Made by a program: the position numbers and the translations under genes
Assembly: GCA_963827605.1 (NCBI GenBank)
Contig: CAWHBK010000001.1
Coordinates: 868,001-932,000, forward strand
Length of the DNA: 64,000 nucleotides
Direction of reading: 5' to 3'
DNA from: DSYU01 sp963827605
GTDB lineage: Bacteria; Chloroflexota; Anaerolineae; Anaerolineales; Anaerolineaceae
Notes under the pieces: generated by a model
The model's database searches: none
What the model was told of the DNA's origin: nothing
What the model saw: only the letters and a program-made list of their open reading frames with translations
Shown: positions 48,141-56,848 of the stretch, in pieces
How the letters are laid out: every line of letters starts with the position of its first letter
Position numbering within the stretch: the stretch's first letter is position 1

Positions 48141-49238
48141 TTACACCCCTTTGTTCTCTTTTCTGTCTTCCATGCGATCCGGGTCATATTCCCAGGTCCG
48201 TAAGCCGTACCGGCTGAGGTAGATGGGAATGCTGCGAAAAACCGGGTTTTCTTGTTCAATTTCACGGATCATCGACCGGCGCGTGCAGGAGGATTCGTTG
48301 CACAACAAGGTCACCGACCCTCCCTCCCCGCCCGCGCCGTTCACCTTCCAGCCCAGCGCGCCGTGCGCCCGGGCAATCTCAATCACCCGCGCGGCATCCG
48401 CGTTGATCAGCTCGGGGTGCAGGCGGCTTTGCGCCTCGGTGTTTTCGTTCATCGCCTGGCCGAAAGCAATAAAGTCGCCGCTGTAGATCGCGTCGCGTGA
48501 TTTTCGCGCCGTCGTTCGCAGGTCTGCTAGCTGCTTGCAGTCTGGTCCGGCGTTCTCCAGACCCTGGATAACCATCTCGTGAACTTTCGACGAAACATGC
48601 GTTTTTCCCAAATACACCAGCACCAGCCGCCGCTCCAGCTCCCACCAGATCGGGTTGGGCACCTGGATCTGAGAAACCGAAGCATGCGGGTATTGGAACA
48701 TCTCAATGTAATTGATGCCGCCATATGCCGAGCAGAGCTGGTCCTGGATCCCGCACTGCTGCCCGAGCATGTTTGTTTCAATATACTGCGCCGCCGCGGC
48801 AACCTCGTGCGAGGTCATCCGCCCAGGCGTCAGGCAATCTAACGCGCCAATCAGCGCCACCGTCACCGCCGCTGAGGTCCCGGTGGAAGCGCCTCCGGGC
48901 GCCTCCGAGTAAATCGTCACCTCAAACGCGAGGTCACGAGGGGCGTGCATATAATCGATCGCGGCCTCCAGCAAGGGATGCTTACTCCAGCCCACGTGGT
49001 TTTCAGGATGAATGGCATACCGCTCGCCGTAGTTTTCTGCGTGGATCACTACCCGATCTTCCTGCCCTTCGTACTTGTAAACCTCTATCTGTGCCTCTGC
49101 ATATGGATAAACACCAATGTTAAAAATGGTGCCATAGCCGGCAAACCAGGTGTCTGTCCATCCCCCATTATCACAAATCCGGATGGGAGCAACGCTGTTA
49201 ATAATTCGCAGCGGCTTGCGGGCGCCTCTGTTTTCCAT
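48141..49238 (-). CDS. GHMP kinase, HddA-like sugar kinase
   Basis: 365 aa from ATG 49238 (AGGAG five bases upstream). Motif 1 RICDNGGWTDTWF, ATP-binding motif 2 EAPGGASTGTSAAVTVAL and motif 3 VNGAGGEGGSVTLL. The pattern is close to heptose-7-phosphate kinases (HddA) and fucokinase-like GHMP enzymes. It may phosphorylate a sugar for surface polysaccharide synthesis. The exact substrate is unknown. Confidence 0.83.
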   Translation of the reverse strand: MENRGARKPLRIINSVAPIRICDNGGWTDTWFAGYGTIFNIGVYPYAEAQIEVYKYEGQEDRVVIHAENYGERYAIHPENHVGWSKHPLLEAAIDYMHAPRDLAFEVTIYSEAPGGASTGTSAAVTVALIGALDCLTPGRMTSHEVAAAAQYIETNMLGQQCGIQDQLCSAYGGINYIEMFQYPHASVSQIQVPNPIWWELERRLVLVYLGKTHVSSKVHEMVIQGLENAGPDCKQLADLRTTARKSRDAIYSGDFIAFGQAMNENTEAQSRLHPELINADAARVIEIARAHGALGWKVNGAGGEGGSVTLLCNESSCTRRSMIREIEQENPVFRSIPIYLSRYGLRTWEYDPDRMEDRKENKGV

Positions 49239-49396
49239 CAGCTCTCCTGGCATCTTGAGTATCGCGAACCGACTTGATTGTACACCCGATACAGACCCAG
49301 GATCATCGAAAATTAGCGGGGCAAAGCGCGTCCCCTTGGACATGATAAATTTGAAAGTATCAGCAGTAAGCTATTGTGGAAAAATAACCCGCATTG

Positions 49397-49402
49397 TATA
49401 CT
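49397..49402 (+). promoter_or_regulatory. Possible -10 box of the CRP-kinase gene
   Basis: TATACT lies 55 bases before the start codon of the fused cNMP-histidine kinase; AGGAG is a good ribosome-binding site just before the start. Confidence 0.35.
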
Positions 49403-49456
49403 GTTGCTATTCAACTTATGGGACATTATTGAAAAAACGGACAGGAGAAGTGGCGC

Positions 49457-50617
49457 ATGGAAAGAGAAATCGCTCCACGGGACGTGTTATTAAATGCATT
49501 TCCCGGCATCGAGCCAGATCAGGCAGATGAAATGATCGCGTCCGGCCAGGTGAATCGGTACCCACCCGGCGTCATTCTCTGTCACGAAGGCAACCAGGAG
49601 AACGTTTTTTATATCATCCTCTCCGGGCTGGTGCTGGTTACCAAGCAGCTAAACGGCCGGGAAGAACGCATGCTCAAGCGCCTGGGTCCAGGCGGTTTTT
49701 TTGGCGAAATGGCGATCATCCACAACGCGCCCCGCGCGGCGAATGTGACCACTGCTGAACCGACTACCGTTTTGGAAATCTATAAAGAATCCTTTACCGG
49801 CCTGCTCGAGCGCAGCAAAAGCGTCTCACTGGCCATCATCCGCGAGGTCAGCCGGCGTCTGCGCGAGAATGACGAGATGGCCATCGAAGACCTGCGCTTG
49901 AAGGCAAAAGAACTGGCGGAAGCCTACCAGCAGCTTGCGGAGGAAGAATTCGCCCGCAGCCAGTTCCTCACGACCATCGCGCACGAGCTGCGCACGCCCC
50001 TGATGGCCGCCAATGGCTATCTCCAGGCAGTCCGCTCCGGCATGATCCAACCCAACGCTCTCCCCGGTGCGATGGATGTTATCTGGCGCAACATGCAAGA
50101 GATTACCTCGCTGTCCAACGATATCCTTTTCCTGCAAGAAATGGAACTGATCCTGCCCGAGTTCCGACCCACCGACGTCACCGCGGTACTGAAAGCCGCG
50201 CTTGAGGATGAACGCCTCCTGGCGGAACGGATCGGGGTGCAAGTCCGCCTGGATTGCGCTTCTTCGATCCCCATGATCTCCGGCGATCCGAAGAGCCTGC
50301 AGCGGGCCCTCGGGGCAATCCTGAACAATGCCGTCAAGTTCAGCCCGGATGGTGGGGAGGTTTTGGTGACCGCGCAAGAAAAAGGCGGGGAAATCACCAT
50401 CGTCATCCAGGACCACGGCGTAGGCATCCCTCCGGAAGCCATGCACCGCATCTTCCAGCGCTTCTTCCACCTCGACATCATCTGCGGGCGCATGTTCCGC
50501 GGGATCGGCCTGGGCTTATCGATCGCCAAACATGTTATCGAACAACACCGCGGCACCATTGAGGTGCAGAGCGTGCTCGAACAGGGCAGCACATTTACCG
50601 TTCGACTGAAATGTTAA
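49457..50617 (+). CDS. Soluble histidine kinase with N-terminal cyclic-nucleotide-binding domain
   Basis: 386 aa. Residues about 10-125 form a CRP-like cNMP domain (LSGLVLVTKQLNGREE, GGFFGEMAIIHNAPRAA). A coiled coil (DLRLKAKELAEAYQQLAEEE) leads to HisKA with the phospho-His in TTIAHELRTPL and a HATPase domain (LGAILNNAVKFSPDGGE, IVIQDHGVGIP, GIGLGLSIAKHV). It has no membrane helix and no DNA-binding domain, so it senses an internal signal. Its stop codon overlaps the 3' end of the convergent HD gene. Confidence 0.93.
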   Translation: MEREIAPRDVLLNAFPGIEPDQADEMIASGQVNRYPPGVILCHEGNQENVFYIILSGLVLVTKQLNGREERMLKRLGPGGFFGEMAIIHNAPRAANVTTAEPTTVLEIYKESFTGLLERSKSVSLAIIREVSRRLRENDEMAIEDLRLKAKELAEAYQQLAEEEFARSQFLTTIAHELRTPLMAANGYLQAVRSGMIQPNALPGAMDVIWRNMQEITSLSNDILFLQEMELILPEFRPTDVTAVLKAALEDERLLAERIGVQVRLDCASSIPMISGDPKSLQRALGAILNNAVKFSPDGGEVLVTAQEKGGEITIVIQDHGVGIPPEAMHRIFQRFFHLDIICGRMFRGIGLGLSIAKHVIEQHRGTIEVQSVLEQGSTFTVRLKC

Positions 50618-51234
50618 CCCGCGTCAGGCTCGAACCCAAACGTATTACCCACCACGCCCGGTAAAAGGGCGTAGATCGACCGGCCGGTGGCTGCTTCAAA
50701 TTCCTGTTGGATTTGAAAAAACGCCTGCCATTTACGGATGGTATAGTCGTTTACCCCGCGCCGCATTGCCACATCGACCAGGCGTTTTTCGATCAGGCAG
50801 AACCCGCCCGGCTGCGCCAGTGCGTCGCAAAGCTGCAGCAGCCGGTCGTATGGCGTATACGTTACGCCCGCCAGGTACTTTTCGATAAACTGCAGCTCCG
50901 CATCCGAACAATCCCATTGCCCGGACCCGGCCTGGACATCCTGGAAAGGGAAAGAATGCGTCAGGCAAATCCGCGCCGCATCCTCAAAACCCAACCCGCA
51001 TAAAAAGTTGTAACCGTCGAGGGTATGGCGCATGTCGGTTACCCCCTCCTGCCGGCCAATATCATGCAAAAGTCCGCAAACATAAGCAAAGGATGGATTG
51101 AGTGCCGGGTGGCACGCAGCGATACTTTCCGCGGCCTGGGCCGTGAATACGGAATGCTGCACCCATCCACCCGGGTTTCGTCTTTCTCCTTCCGCCAGTA
51201 ACCGGCGGGCTTCCTCCAGCGTGGGGATCTTCAT
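50614..51234 (-). CDS. HD-domain protein
   Basis: 206 aa from ATG 51234, which overlaps the stop of the upstream methyltransferase (ATGA). The metal-binding HD pattern is seen in GGWVQHSVFTAQAAESI and VCGLLHDIGRQEG. The rest (YDRLLQLCDALAQPGG) fits small HD hydrolases. Substrate unknown. It ends convergently with the histidine kinase gene, overlapping by four bases. Confidence 0.83.
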   Translation of the reverse strand: MKIPTLEEARRLLAEGERRNPGGWVQHSVFTAQAAESIAACHPALNPSFAYVCGLLHDIGRQEGVTDMRHTLDGYNFLCGLGFEDAARICLTHSFPFQDVQAGSGQWDCSDAELQFIEKYLAGVTYTPYDRLLQLCDALAQPGGFCLIEKRLVDVAMRRGVNDYTIRKWQAFFQIQQEFEAATGRSIYALLPGVVGNTFGFEPDAG

Positions 51235-52076
51235 CGGGTCTTCCTTGCCGCTACCAGGCAGCTCCCACCGATCGGGATGGTTTTGTTGTTCTTCAGGCGT
51301 CCCAGTTCCCAACCCAGCAAACCCTCCAGCGCCCGGCCCGCCAGGCCCGGTCGGGACTGGTGCTCCTGCTGGTACGTGTCCCATGCCTCCTGCTTGCGCA
51401 GGCCCAGCCGGGTGGGGAGTGCGCGCAGCAGGTAGATCGGCAGTGGCAGCATAAAAAAGATATAACTGGCAAACTCCACCTGCAGCCCGGCCTGTTCCAG
51501 AACCCGGCTCAGCCCGGTCAGGTGATAACGCCGCTGATGCCCGGCATAATCGTCGTCTGCCGACCACAGCGCCTGGAACGCCGGGACGGTCAGGTAAACC
51601 CGCCCCCCCGGAACCAGCAGCCCCTGCACGGTCTTCAGAAAACCTTCGGCATCCGCGATATGTTCCAGCACGTCAAACAACCCCACTGCGGGCACGGACA
51701 ACGGGCGGAAACCGGCGTCTTCCAGGGTCGAACAAACCAGCGTTTCCACCCCCCGCTGGCGCGCGTTATCCACGCCCTGCCGCCCCGGCTCCACCAGCGC
51801 TACCGTGAACCCCGCTTGCTGCAAGCCCAGCGCCACGTAACCGTTGCCGCCGCCCACGTCGAATACCATCCCCGGCGGAGGATAATTGCGCATCACCGCC
51901 TGGATGCATTGATTGCGGTGCTTGAACCAGAACGAGTCGCTTTCAAGCGCCAGGCAGTTCGTATTTCCCTCATCCGGGTAAGAAATTTCGTTTTCGCGGC
52001 TGCGCGCCACCCAAATCCCATCCGCGCCCGGCTCCAGGTTCGCCGCCACCTCACGCAGGTCGTTCATCCGCACCAT
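51231..52076 (-). CDS. Class I SAM-dependent methyltransferase
   Basis: 281 aa. The SAM motif MVFDVGGGNGYVALGLQQAG is followed by ALVEPGRQGVDNA and FDVLEHIADAEGFL, typical of small-molecule or lipid methyltransferases (Methyltransf_11/23). A hydrophobic C-terminal stretch (ASYIFFMLPLPIYLLRAL) may touch the membrane. The start overlaps the end of the GNAT gene by 26 bases. Substrate unknown. Confidence 0.85.
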   Translation of the reverse strand: MVRMNDLREVAANLEPGADGIWVARSRENEISYPDEGNTNCLALESDSFWFKHRNQCIQAVMRNYPPPGMVFDVGGGNGYVALGLQQAGFTVALVEPGRQGVDNARQRGVETLVCSTLEDAGFRPLSVPAVGLFDVLEHIADAEGFLKTVQGLLVPGGRVYLTVPAFQALWSADDDYAGHQRRYHLTGLSRVLEQAGLQVEFASYIFFMLPLPIYLLRALPTRLGLRKQEAWDTYQQEHQSRPGLAGRALEGLLGWELGRLKNNKTIPIGGSCLVAARKTR

Positions 52077-52644
52077 CTTCCGTGCTCGCTTCCAGGAGAA
52101 TCCAGTAACGAGAGATCAGCTCGCCTTCCGACCACACCCGGTTTTCCAGCACCCCCCCGTTCGCCTCGATAATCCGCGCCGATGCGATATTTTCCGTATG
52201 GCACGTGACCAGCACGCGCTGCAGGTCCAGCCCGCGCTCCTGCCGCCAGGTCGGGTCGCGCAGCCATCCTAACAGAATCCCCAACATCCGCGTCCCGTAG
52301 CCTTTGCGCCGTTCTGCGGGCCGGACGGCGTAACCAATGTGCCCGCCGCGCTCCTCCAGATAAGGGTTCAACCGGTGGCGCAGGCGGATCGCCCCCAGAA
52401 TTCTTCCGGAAGCTGGTTCCAGCAGCCAGTATTCATCCACCGGTACATGCCCGTTGGGCAGGTTCTCGCCCTGGGAATATCTGCGCAGTCGTTCGATAAA
52501 CGCCGCAAAGTTCATTTGCAGCAAGGGCAGGTCCATATCGTAACGCGGCTCGCCCGCGGACCGGAATTCCTCGGCCATTTCCAGGAAAGCGGCCGCGTAT
52601 TGGCTGTCCGGCGCAACCAGATCAATTCGCGGTTCCGCAGCCAT
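52051..52644 (-). CDS. GNAT family N-acetyltransferase
   Basis: 197 aa from ATG 52644. The acetyl-CoA binding region IGYAVRPAERRKGYGTRML is the GNAT motif A, and VTCHTENIASARIIEANGG is motif B. It resembles predicted acetyltransferases that modify small molecules. A possible start six codons upstream exists, but GAAGGGG precedes this one. Confidence 0.9.
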   Translation of the reverse strand: MAAEPRIDLVAPDSQYAAAFLEMAEEFRSAGEPRYDMDLPLLQMNFAAFIERLRRYSQGENLPNGHVPVDEYWLLEPASGRILGAIRLRHRLNPYLEERGGHIGYAVRPAERRKGYGTRMLGILLGWLRDPTWRQERGLDLQRVLVTCHTENIASARIIEANGGVLENRVWSEGELISRYWILLEASTEDGADERPA

Positions 52645-52649
52645 CCCCT

Positions 52650-52850
52650 TCACCGTTCCCACTTCTGCAGCTCGATCAGGTTTCCTTCCGGGCCGGCGGC
52701 ATAGACGAATACCAGTTGCCCCACCCCCGGCACCTCCACCCGCACCTGGTCGCCCGGCTGCCCGCCCGGTACCTGCTCATAGAAACCAGCCAGCCTGCGC
52801 CAATCGCGGGCGACAATATTGGTGTGAGCGTAATGCGCCTGGATGGACAT
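52650..52850 (-). CDS. VOC/glyoxalase-family protein with internal deletion
   Basis: 66 aa. The N-terminal half (AHYAHTNIVARDWRRLAGFY) is joined directly to the C-terminal half (PGVGQLVFVYAAGPEGNLIE). Normal VOC proteins are about 120-130 aa, so roughly 60 residues are missing in between. The gene may be non-functional, or the deletion may be an assembly artefact. It lies between the MetH-activation-type gene and the GNAT gene. Confidence 0.6.
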   Translation of the reverse strand: MSIQAHYAHTNIVARDWRRLAGFYEQVPGGQPGDQVRVEVPGVGQLVFVYAAGPEGNLIELQKWER

Positions 52851-52859
52851 AGGTTTTTC

Positions 52860-53564
52860 CTAGGTCTGGCGGATCTGATAGCGGCTTTGGTACAATCCCG
52901 GCTCGTACGGCGCCCGGCGGTTGGGGCACTCATCGCGCGGGCAGAGCTGGCAGCTGGCAAAGCTGACCCCCGTTGGGAAGCGCATCCCGGATACCGTCTT
53001 GGTCGGGATCATCAGCATGCTGTCCGTCAGACGCACGCCAATCTGCGCCTGTTGGGTTTCAAACAGATCAAACAGCACCTCCTGCTGCTGGATCGGCCAA
53101 TCTTTGAGCGAACCTGGGCTCATTACAGAGGTCTTGCCGGGACGGTAACGCTGCTCCAGGTCGGCGTCCAGCGCGCGAATGGCGCAGTATAGGGCGGCTT
53201 CTTTAATCGCCTCCGCATAAAATCGCAGCAGCATATCCTCAATCCCATCCGCCCATTCCTGCAGTTCCGGGCCGCAGGTGGCCAGGTATGGAAAAACGCG
53301 CTCAGCCTCGCTGAGGTTGACCCGCAGCACGCGGCTGTCAAAACGCCGTCCTTCAATCTCCACCCAATCCTCGCCCCTTCCTGAAACAGAAGCCAGCTGG
53401 TACATCGCCCGCGGGTGCGCCAGCCGGAAAGCATCCGCTAACAGGCAGTCGAGTTCAACGCCGCTACTACTGCCTGGCCGGATGTGCAGGCGCTTTTGCA
53501 GTGCTTGCAGGTCCGGTTCGAAAGGGATGGCGTCCAATATGTGAGTGGCGGGTTGTTTGTTCAT
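52860..53564 (-). CDS. MetH activation-domain-like protein (B12-dependent methionine synthase)
   Basis: 234 aa from ATG 53564 (GAGGAG upstream). It resembles the stand-alone vitamin-B12-dependent methionine synthase activation domain: YLATCGPELQEWADGI, SPGSLKDWPIQQQEVLFDLF and a Cys-rich tail (SCQLCPRDECPNRRAPY). Such proteins would reactivate corrinoid methyltransferases using SAM and an electron donor. The tail could bind a metal or cluster. The partner methyltransferase is not in the window. Confidence 0.75.
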   Translation of the reverse strand: MNKQPATHILDAIPFEPDLQALQKRLHIRPGSSSGVELDCLLADAFRLAHPRAMYQLASVSGRGEDWVEIEGRRFDSRVLRVNLSEAERVFPYLATCGPELQEWADGIEDMLLRFYAEAIKEAALYCAIRALDADLEQRYRPGKTSVMSPGSLKDWPIQQQEVLFDLFETQQAQIGVRLTDSMLMIPTKTVSGMRFPTGVSFASCQLCPRDECPNRRAPYEPGLYQSRYQIRQT

Positions 53565-53596
53565 TGCTCCTCGCGCTTCTTGAAAAGTGGTTCCAT

Positions 53597-53720
53597 TCAG
53601 CAAGCCGCAAAATCGATCTGCGCGCGAATTTTTTCGCGCGCTTCCGGCCCGGCCAGGCGCTTCACCAGGTGCAGCCCCAGGTCCAGTCCGGCGGTAACGC
53701 CCCGTGCGGTAATCGTCACA
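53597..53720 (-). pseudogene. C-terminal remnant of a DJ-1/PfpI protein
   Basis: Encodes about 41 residues: IVTITARGVTAGLDLGLHLV and LAGPEAREKIRAQIDF, then a stop. This is the typical C-terminus of DJ-1/PfpI amidotransferase-like proteins. Everything upstream, including the catalytic Cys, is missing, because the NYN gene ends only two bases before. A truncated leftover from a deletion is likely. Confidence 0.7.
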
Positions 53721-53722
53721 AT

Positions 53723-55687
53723 TTATCCTTCTGATGGGAGGGTGTTTTCCTCAAGCGTGTTTTCTTCCGAGCCTGCCGGTTGCGAGGCCGCAACATTTTC
53801 TTCTTCCTCTAATCCACCCAGGATCCACTCGTCCAGCAGGCGTTCTTCAAATTCAGAGATCTCCAGGCGCGAACGGCGGCACAATGCTTGAATATTCTTG
53901 CGCACAATCACCGCCAGTTCCTGAGCGGTATAGCTGCCCGGCCGCTTGCTAAAACGGATCCCATCTTGAAAAATGATCCCTTTGAGGATCAGCGCCACAT
54001 CCCCGCGCGAAATAGCCACACCGCGCTCGGCGCACCAGTCGCTAATCGCTTTGGAGGACTGGTACGTATTGTAGCCCTTCTCCTCGGCCGCGATCTGCTG
54101 CAGTTCGGCGACCAGGCCATGAAAAACCAGTGCATACTGCTCCGGCGGCAGTTCCGGCGCCCCGGTCACCTGCCCAACCCGTCGTACAAACTCCTCCAGG
54201 CTGGGCAGCGATTCCTCGTATTCCTCTTCTCCGTCCTCATCGTCCGCATCCTCTTCCGCATACGCCCGGCTGGCTGGCTCTTGCGGATACGGGCTCTGTT
54301 CGGCCTCCACCGGCTCAAAAACGGCTTCTACCTGGTTTTCGTCCACTTCTTCAGTTGCAAGCGTTCCCTCGGCAGCCTCCGCCTGCCCGCGCCGCGACGG
54401 ATTCGCGTGCCGCCGGGGGTCAAAGAGATAGCCCGGCTCCGGCTGCGTGGTAATTTCCAAACCCAGTCCCCGAACCGTCTGCAGCAGCTTTTTAAATGTG
54501 CCCGCGCCGGCCCACTGGGTGGTAAGCACCTGGTGCCCGAGTTTGCTCACCACGTGCTGCGAGGCCCTTGCCAGCAGCACCGGGGTTTCGGAACCCTGAA
54601 CCAGTTCCCGCACCAGGGCTACCACTTGCTCCCGCAAACCCACCAGGTCAATTTTATCCGGTCTTTCATCGCTGTCCGCCGCAGCAGCACTCACCGGTTC
54701 AACGGGCCGGGCAGGTCGCCCAGACCGCCGGGCTGGCGCGCCGTTTCTATCCCCTTGCAGCGGATGCCCTACCGGCGACATCGGGGGCACAAAAGCCGGG
54801 CTCATTTCCTCCACCGGTGCCAGGTTTGCGGGGACCGGGTTGGCCGTGGGTAGGGTTGGTTTTAGCACCAATTTGTACATCAATGCGTTCACGCGCACCA
54901 CTTGCAGGCGCGTCTCGCTGCTAATCAGCGCTTCCGCCAGGCGCTGCGAGGTGCCAAAACCCAACCAGTTGTTGCTGTCGCGGAACTCGTGAAAATCCTT
55001 CAGGATGTCCGGCAGGTCAGCGCCGGCCACCTCCCCCTCCTCGCACACGACCGCGTACACGCGCGCCGCCATCGCTTTCAGCACCGCCACCGGCACCCGC
55101 GCCCGCGAGACGATGCCCCCGGAAACGTTCCCTTCCACTGCCTGGCCCAGCGCCTCTTCAATAAACTCCTCTTCCCGGATCACAAAATCGCAGGCTGCCT
55201 TGTATGCCGGCGGCATAAAGTCAATCCCCAGCGTAGTGGTCCGCCGGTCATGCGCGCGCAGGCGCAGCAGGACCGGCATAAAGTCGGAGTCACCCGAAAA
55301 AATGATGAATTCATCAAAATAGGTCTTGTGGCTGAGCGTATCCAGGATATCCATCACCATATAAATATCCGCGCTGTTCTTGCCGGTCCGCGTCAGGCTG
55401 GGACAGTCGATTACGGAAAATGCCGCGCTGGTAAAAAAGGAGCGGTAGCGCCGGAAACCAGCATCTGGGTTCGGATAGCAGCGGCGGATTAAAATCGAGC
55501 GCGAGCGCGCCGCATCGGTGTTACGGTCAAGGCAGCCTTTTTCGAGCCACGCCAGCCAGCGGGATGGGTCGGAAGCAAAGCGCTCGGCGGCCTGCGGATC
55601 AGTCTTGCTCAAGCCAATATAGATGTTGTCAAAATCGACAAAAAGAGCGCTTTTTATCGGTGGTAAAGGTTGAAACACATGCTCCAT
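53723..55687 (-). CDS. NYN-domain (PIN-like RNase) protein with OST-HTH/LOTUS-like domains
   Basis: 654 aa. The N-terminal NYN domain has the acidic residues of PIN-like nucleases in ALFVDFDNIYIGL, NSADIYMVMDIL and FIIFSGDSDFMPVLLRLR. The middle and C-terminal parts carry repeated helix-turn-helix OST-HTH/LOTUS-like units (QVVALVRELVQGSETPVLLA, NDVALIL-like segments) separated by an acidic disordered stretch (residues about 430-510). Likely an RNA-directed regulator; its target is unknown. It follows the DUF4432 gene by 21 bases. Confidence 0.8.
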   Translation of the reverse strand: MEHVFQPLPPIKSALFVDFDNIYIGLSKTDPQAAERFASDPSRWLAWLEKGCLDRNTDAARSRSILIRRCYPNPDAGFRRYRSFFTSAAFSVIDCPSLTRTGKNSADIYMVMDILDTLSHKTYFDEFIIFSGDSDFMPVLLRLRAHDRRTTTLGIDFMPPAYKAACDFVIREEEFIEEALGQAVEGNVSGGIVSRARVPVAVLKAMAARVYAVVCEEGEVAGADLPDILKDFHEFRDSNNWLGFGTSQRLAEALISSETRLQVVRVNALMYKLVLKPTLPTANPVPANLAPVEEMSPAFVPPMSPVGHPLQGDRNGAPARRSGRPARPVEPVSAAAADSDERPDKIDLVGLREQVVALVRELVQGSETPVLLARASQHVVSKLGHQVLTTQWAGAGTFKKLLQTVRGLGLEITTQPEPGYLFDPRRHANPSRRGQAEAAEGTLATEEVDENQVEAVFEPVEAEQSPYPQEPASRAYAEEDADDEDGEEEYEESLPSLEEFVRRVGQVTGAPELPPEQYALVFHGLVAELQQIAAEEKGYNTYQSSKAISDWCAERGVAISRGDVALILKGIIFQDGIRFSKRPGSYTAQELAVIVRKNIQALCRRSRLEISEFEERLLDEWILGGLEEEENVAASQPAGSEENTLEENTLPSEG

Positions 55688-55708
55688 AGACGGAAATCCC
55701 TTATAAAT

Positions 55709-56752
55709 TCAGGCTGAACAACGGAAACCTACTTCAATACGGTAGCGGCGCGTCTCCTGCGGTTGGAGGATCTGCAGGGTACCCTGCTCGCGCTCCGCGC
55801 AGCGTCCGGAAACCTGGCAGTTGGCCGGTTCAATCCCTACCACGTACGCGCCTTCGCCCATCATTTTCCACTCCACCAGCACCGGATAATCGGCCAGGGC
55901 GTAGCGCCAGTACGCGCACAAAGGACGGGTGCCATCAAACTCTGGGTTTACCAGGCGTACTTCCACCTGCCCTTCCGCATCGGCTTGCAGATTATGGTAA
56001 AAGACCTGTTCGTTATAACCGGCTTGTGGTTCCTCGAATACATTATAATCCGCAAAGCCCGCCTGCGCGATTTCATCCCGCGGGCGGGTAGAATGCTCGG
56101 GCAGTTCCAGGCGCGTCCCGGCATTCACCAGTGGGAAGCCCAGGTTAAAGTGTTGCAAGAACATATGCGGCACGGGCTGAAAAGAAAGGTTTTCCACCGT
56201 GTCCTCAATCCAGAAACGCGTCCCGCTCAACCACATCCCCACCCGCCGGTGCAGCGAGATATTCTCGCCAAACATTACCGCCTGCCGGACGGTGCCTTCC
56301 ACCCACATGTAATAGTCATCCTCTTTCCACTCGCCGCCCCAGCGCACCTCGCGCGCCGGAATGCCCGCCACCCGCCCGTGCAGTCCCAACGTTTCACCCT
56401 GGTCCTCACAGGGCGAGCCCACCTGCGTCAGCCCGCAGGGGGTCAGAAACCCGCCCGGCCAGGTGCGCAGCCACCCCAGACCGGGCTGCTCGGTAAACGC
56501 CGGGTGCGCCGTCCCAACCCCGGTCAGAAAGGCCAGCGGCACGCCCTGGAACACCAGGTCTGTGATCGCCATCCCCCGGTCGCTGACCACGACCAGCTCC
56601 AAACCACCCGCGTTGCGCAGCCTGACTGCGCGCACGCCCCGCTCGCTGCCGTCCACCAGCTCGATTGGTTCCACCCGCGCCAACTGGCGGATATCACCCA
56701 CCCGGCGCAAGATTTCAGCACGTGATAAGGTCTTTCCCCATAGAACTGCCAT
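55709..56752 (-). CDS. DUF4432 (aldose epimerase-like) protein
   Basis: 347 aa. The galactose-mutarotase-type fold is recognisable in VVSDRGMAITDLVFQGVPLA, HGRVAGIPAREV, MFLQHFNLGFPLVNAG and EWKMMGEGAYVVGIEPANC. Family members probably interconvert sugar anomers or act on keto sugars. GGAGGGG precedes the ATG. It is the last sugar-related gene of the operon that starts with the GH172 glycosidase. Confidence 0.85.
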   Translation of the reverse strand: MAVLWGKTLSRAEILRRVGDIRQLARVEPIELVDGSERGVRAVRLRNAGGLELVVVSDRGMAITDLVFQGVPLAFLTGVGTAHPAFTEQPGLGWLRTWPGGFLTPCGLTQVGSPCEDQGETLGLHGRVAGIPAREVRWGGEWKEDDYYMWVEGTVRQAVMFGENISLHRRVGMWLSGTRFWIEDTVENLSFQPVPHMFLQHFNLGFPLVNAGTRLELPEHSTRPRDEIAQAGFADYNVFEEPQAGYNEQVFYHNLQADAEGQVEVRLVNPEFDGTRPLCAYWRYALADYPVLVEWKMMGEGAYVVGIEPANCQVSGRCAEREQGTLQILQPQETRRYRIEVGFRCSA

Positions 56753-56786
56753 GCTGCCCCTCCAATTTATCCATTTACCCGGTTAG

Positions 56787-56848
56787 TTCAACCACGCTTG
56801 CTTCAACTGCGCTTTCTTCAAGCGCGCTTGCTTGTCAAGCGCGGTTGC
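56787..56848. repeat. 15-bp imperfect tandem repeats next to the aldolase stop
   Basis: Units at 56787-56801, 56802-56816 and 56817-56831, plus a 17-base unit 56832-56848, share the pattern TTCAA..CGCTTGC. In another reading frame on the minus strand they encode (K-Q/K-A-x-L) repeats ending in a TAA. One extra base near 56840 would place them at the end of the aldolase. Confidence 0.7.
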
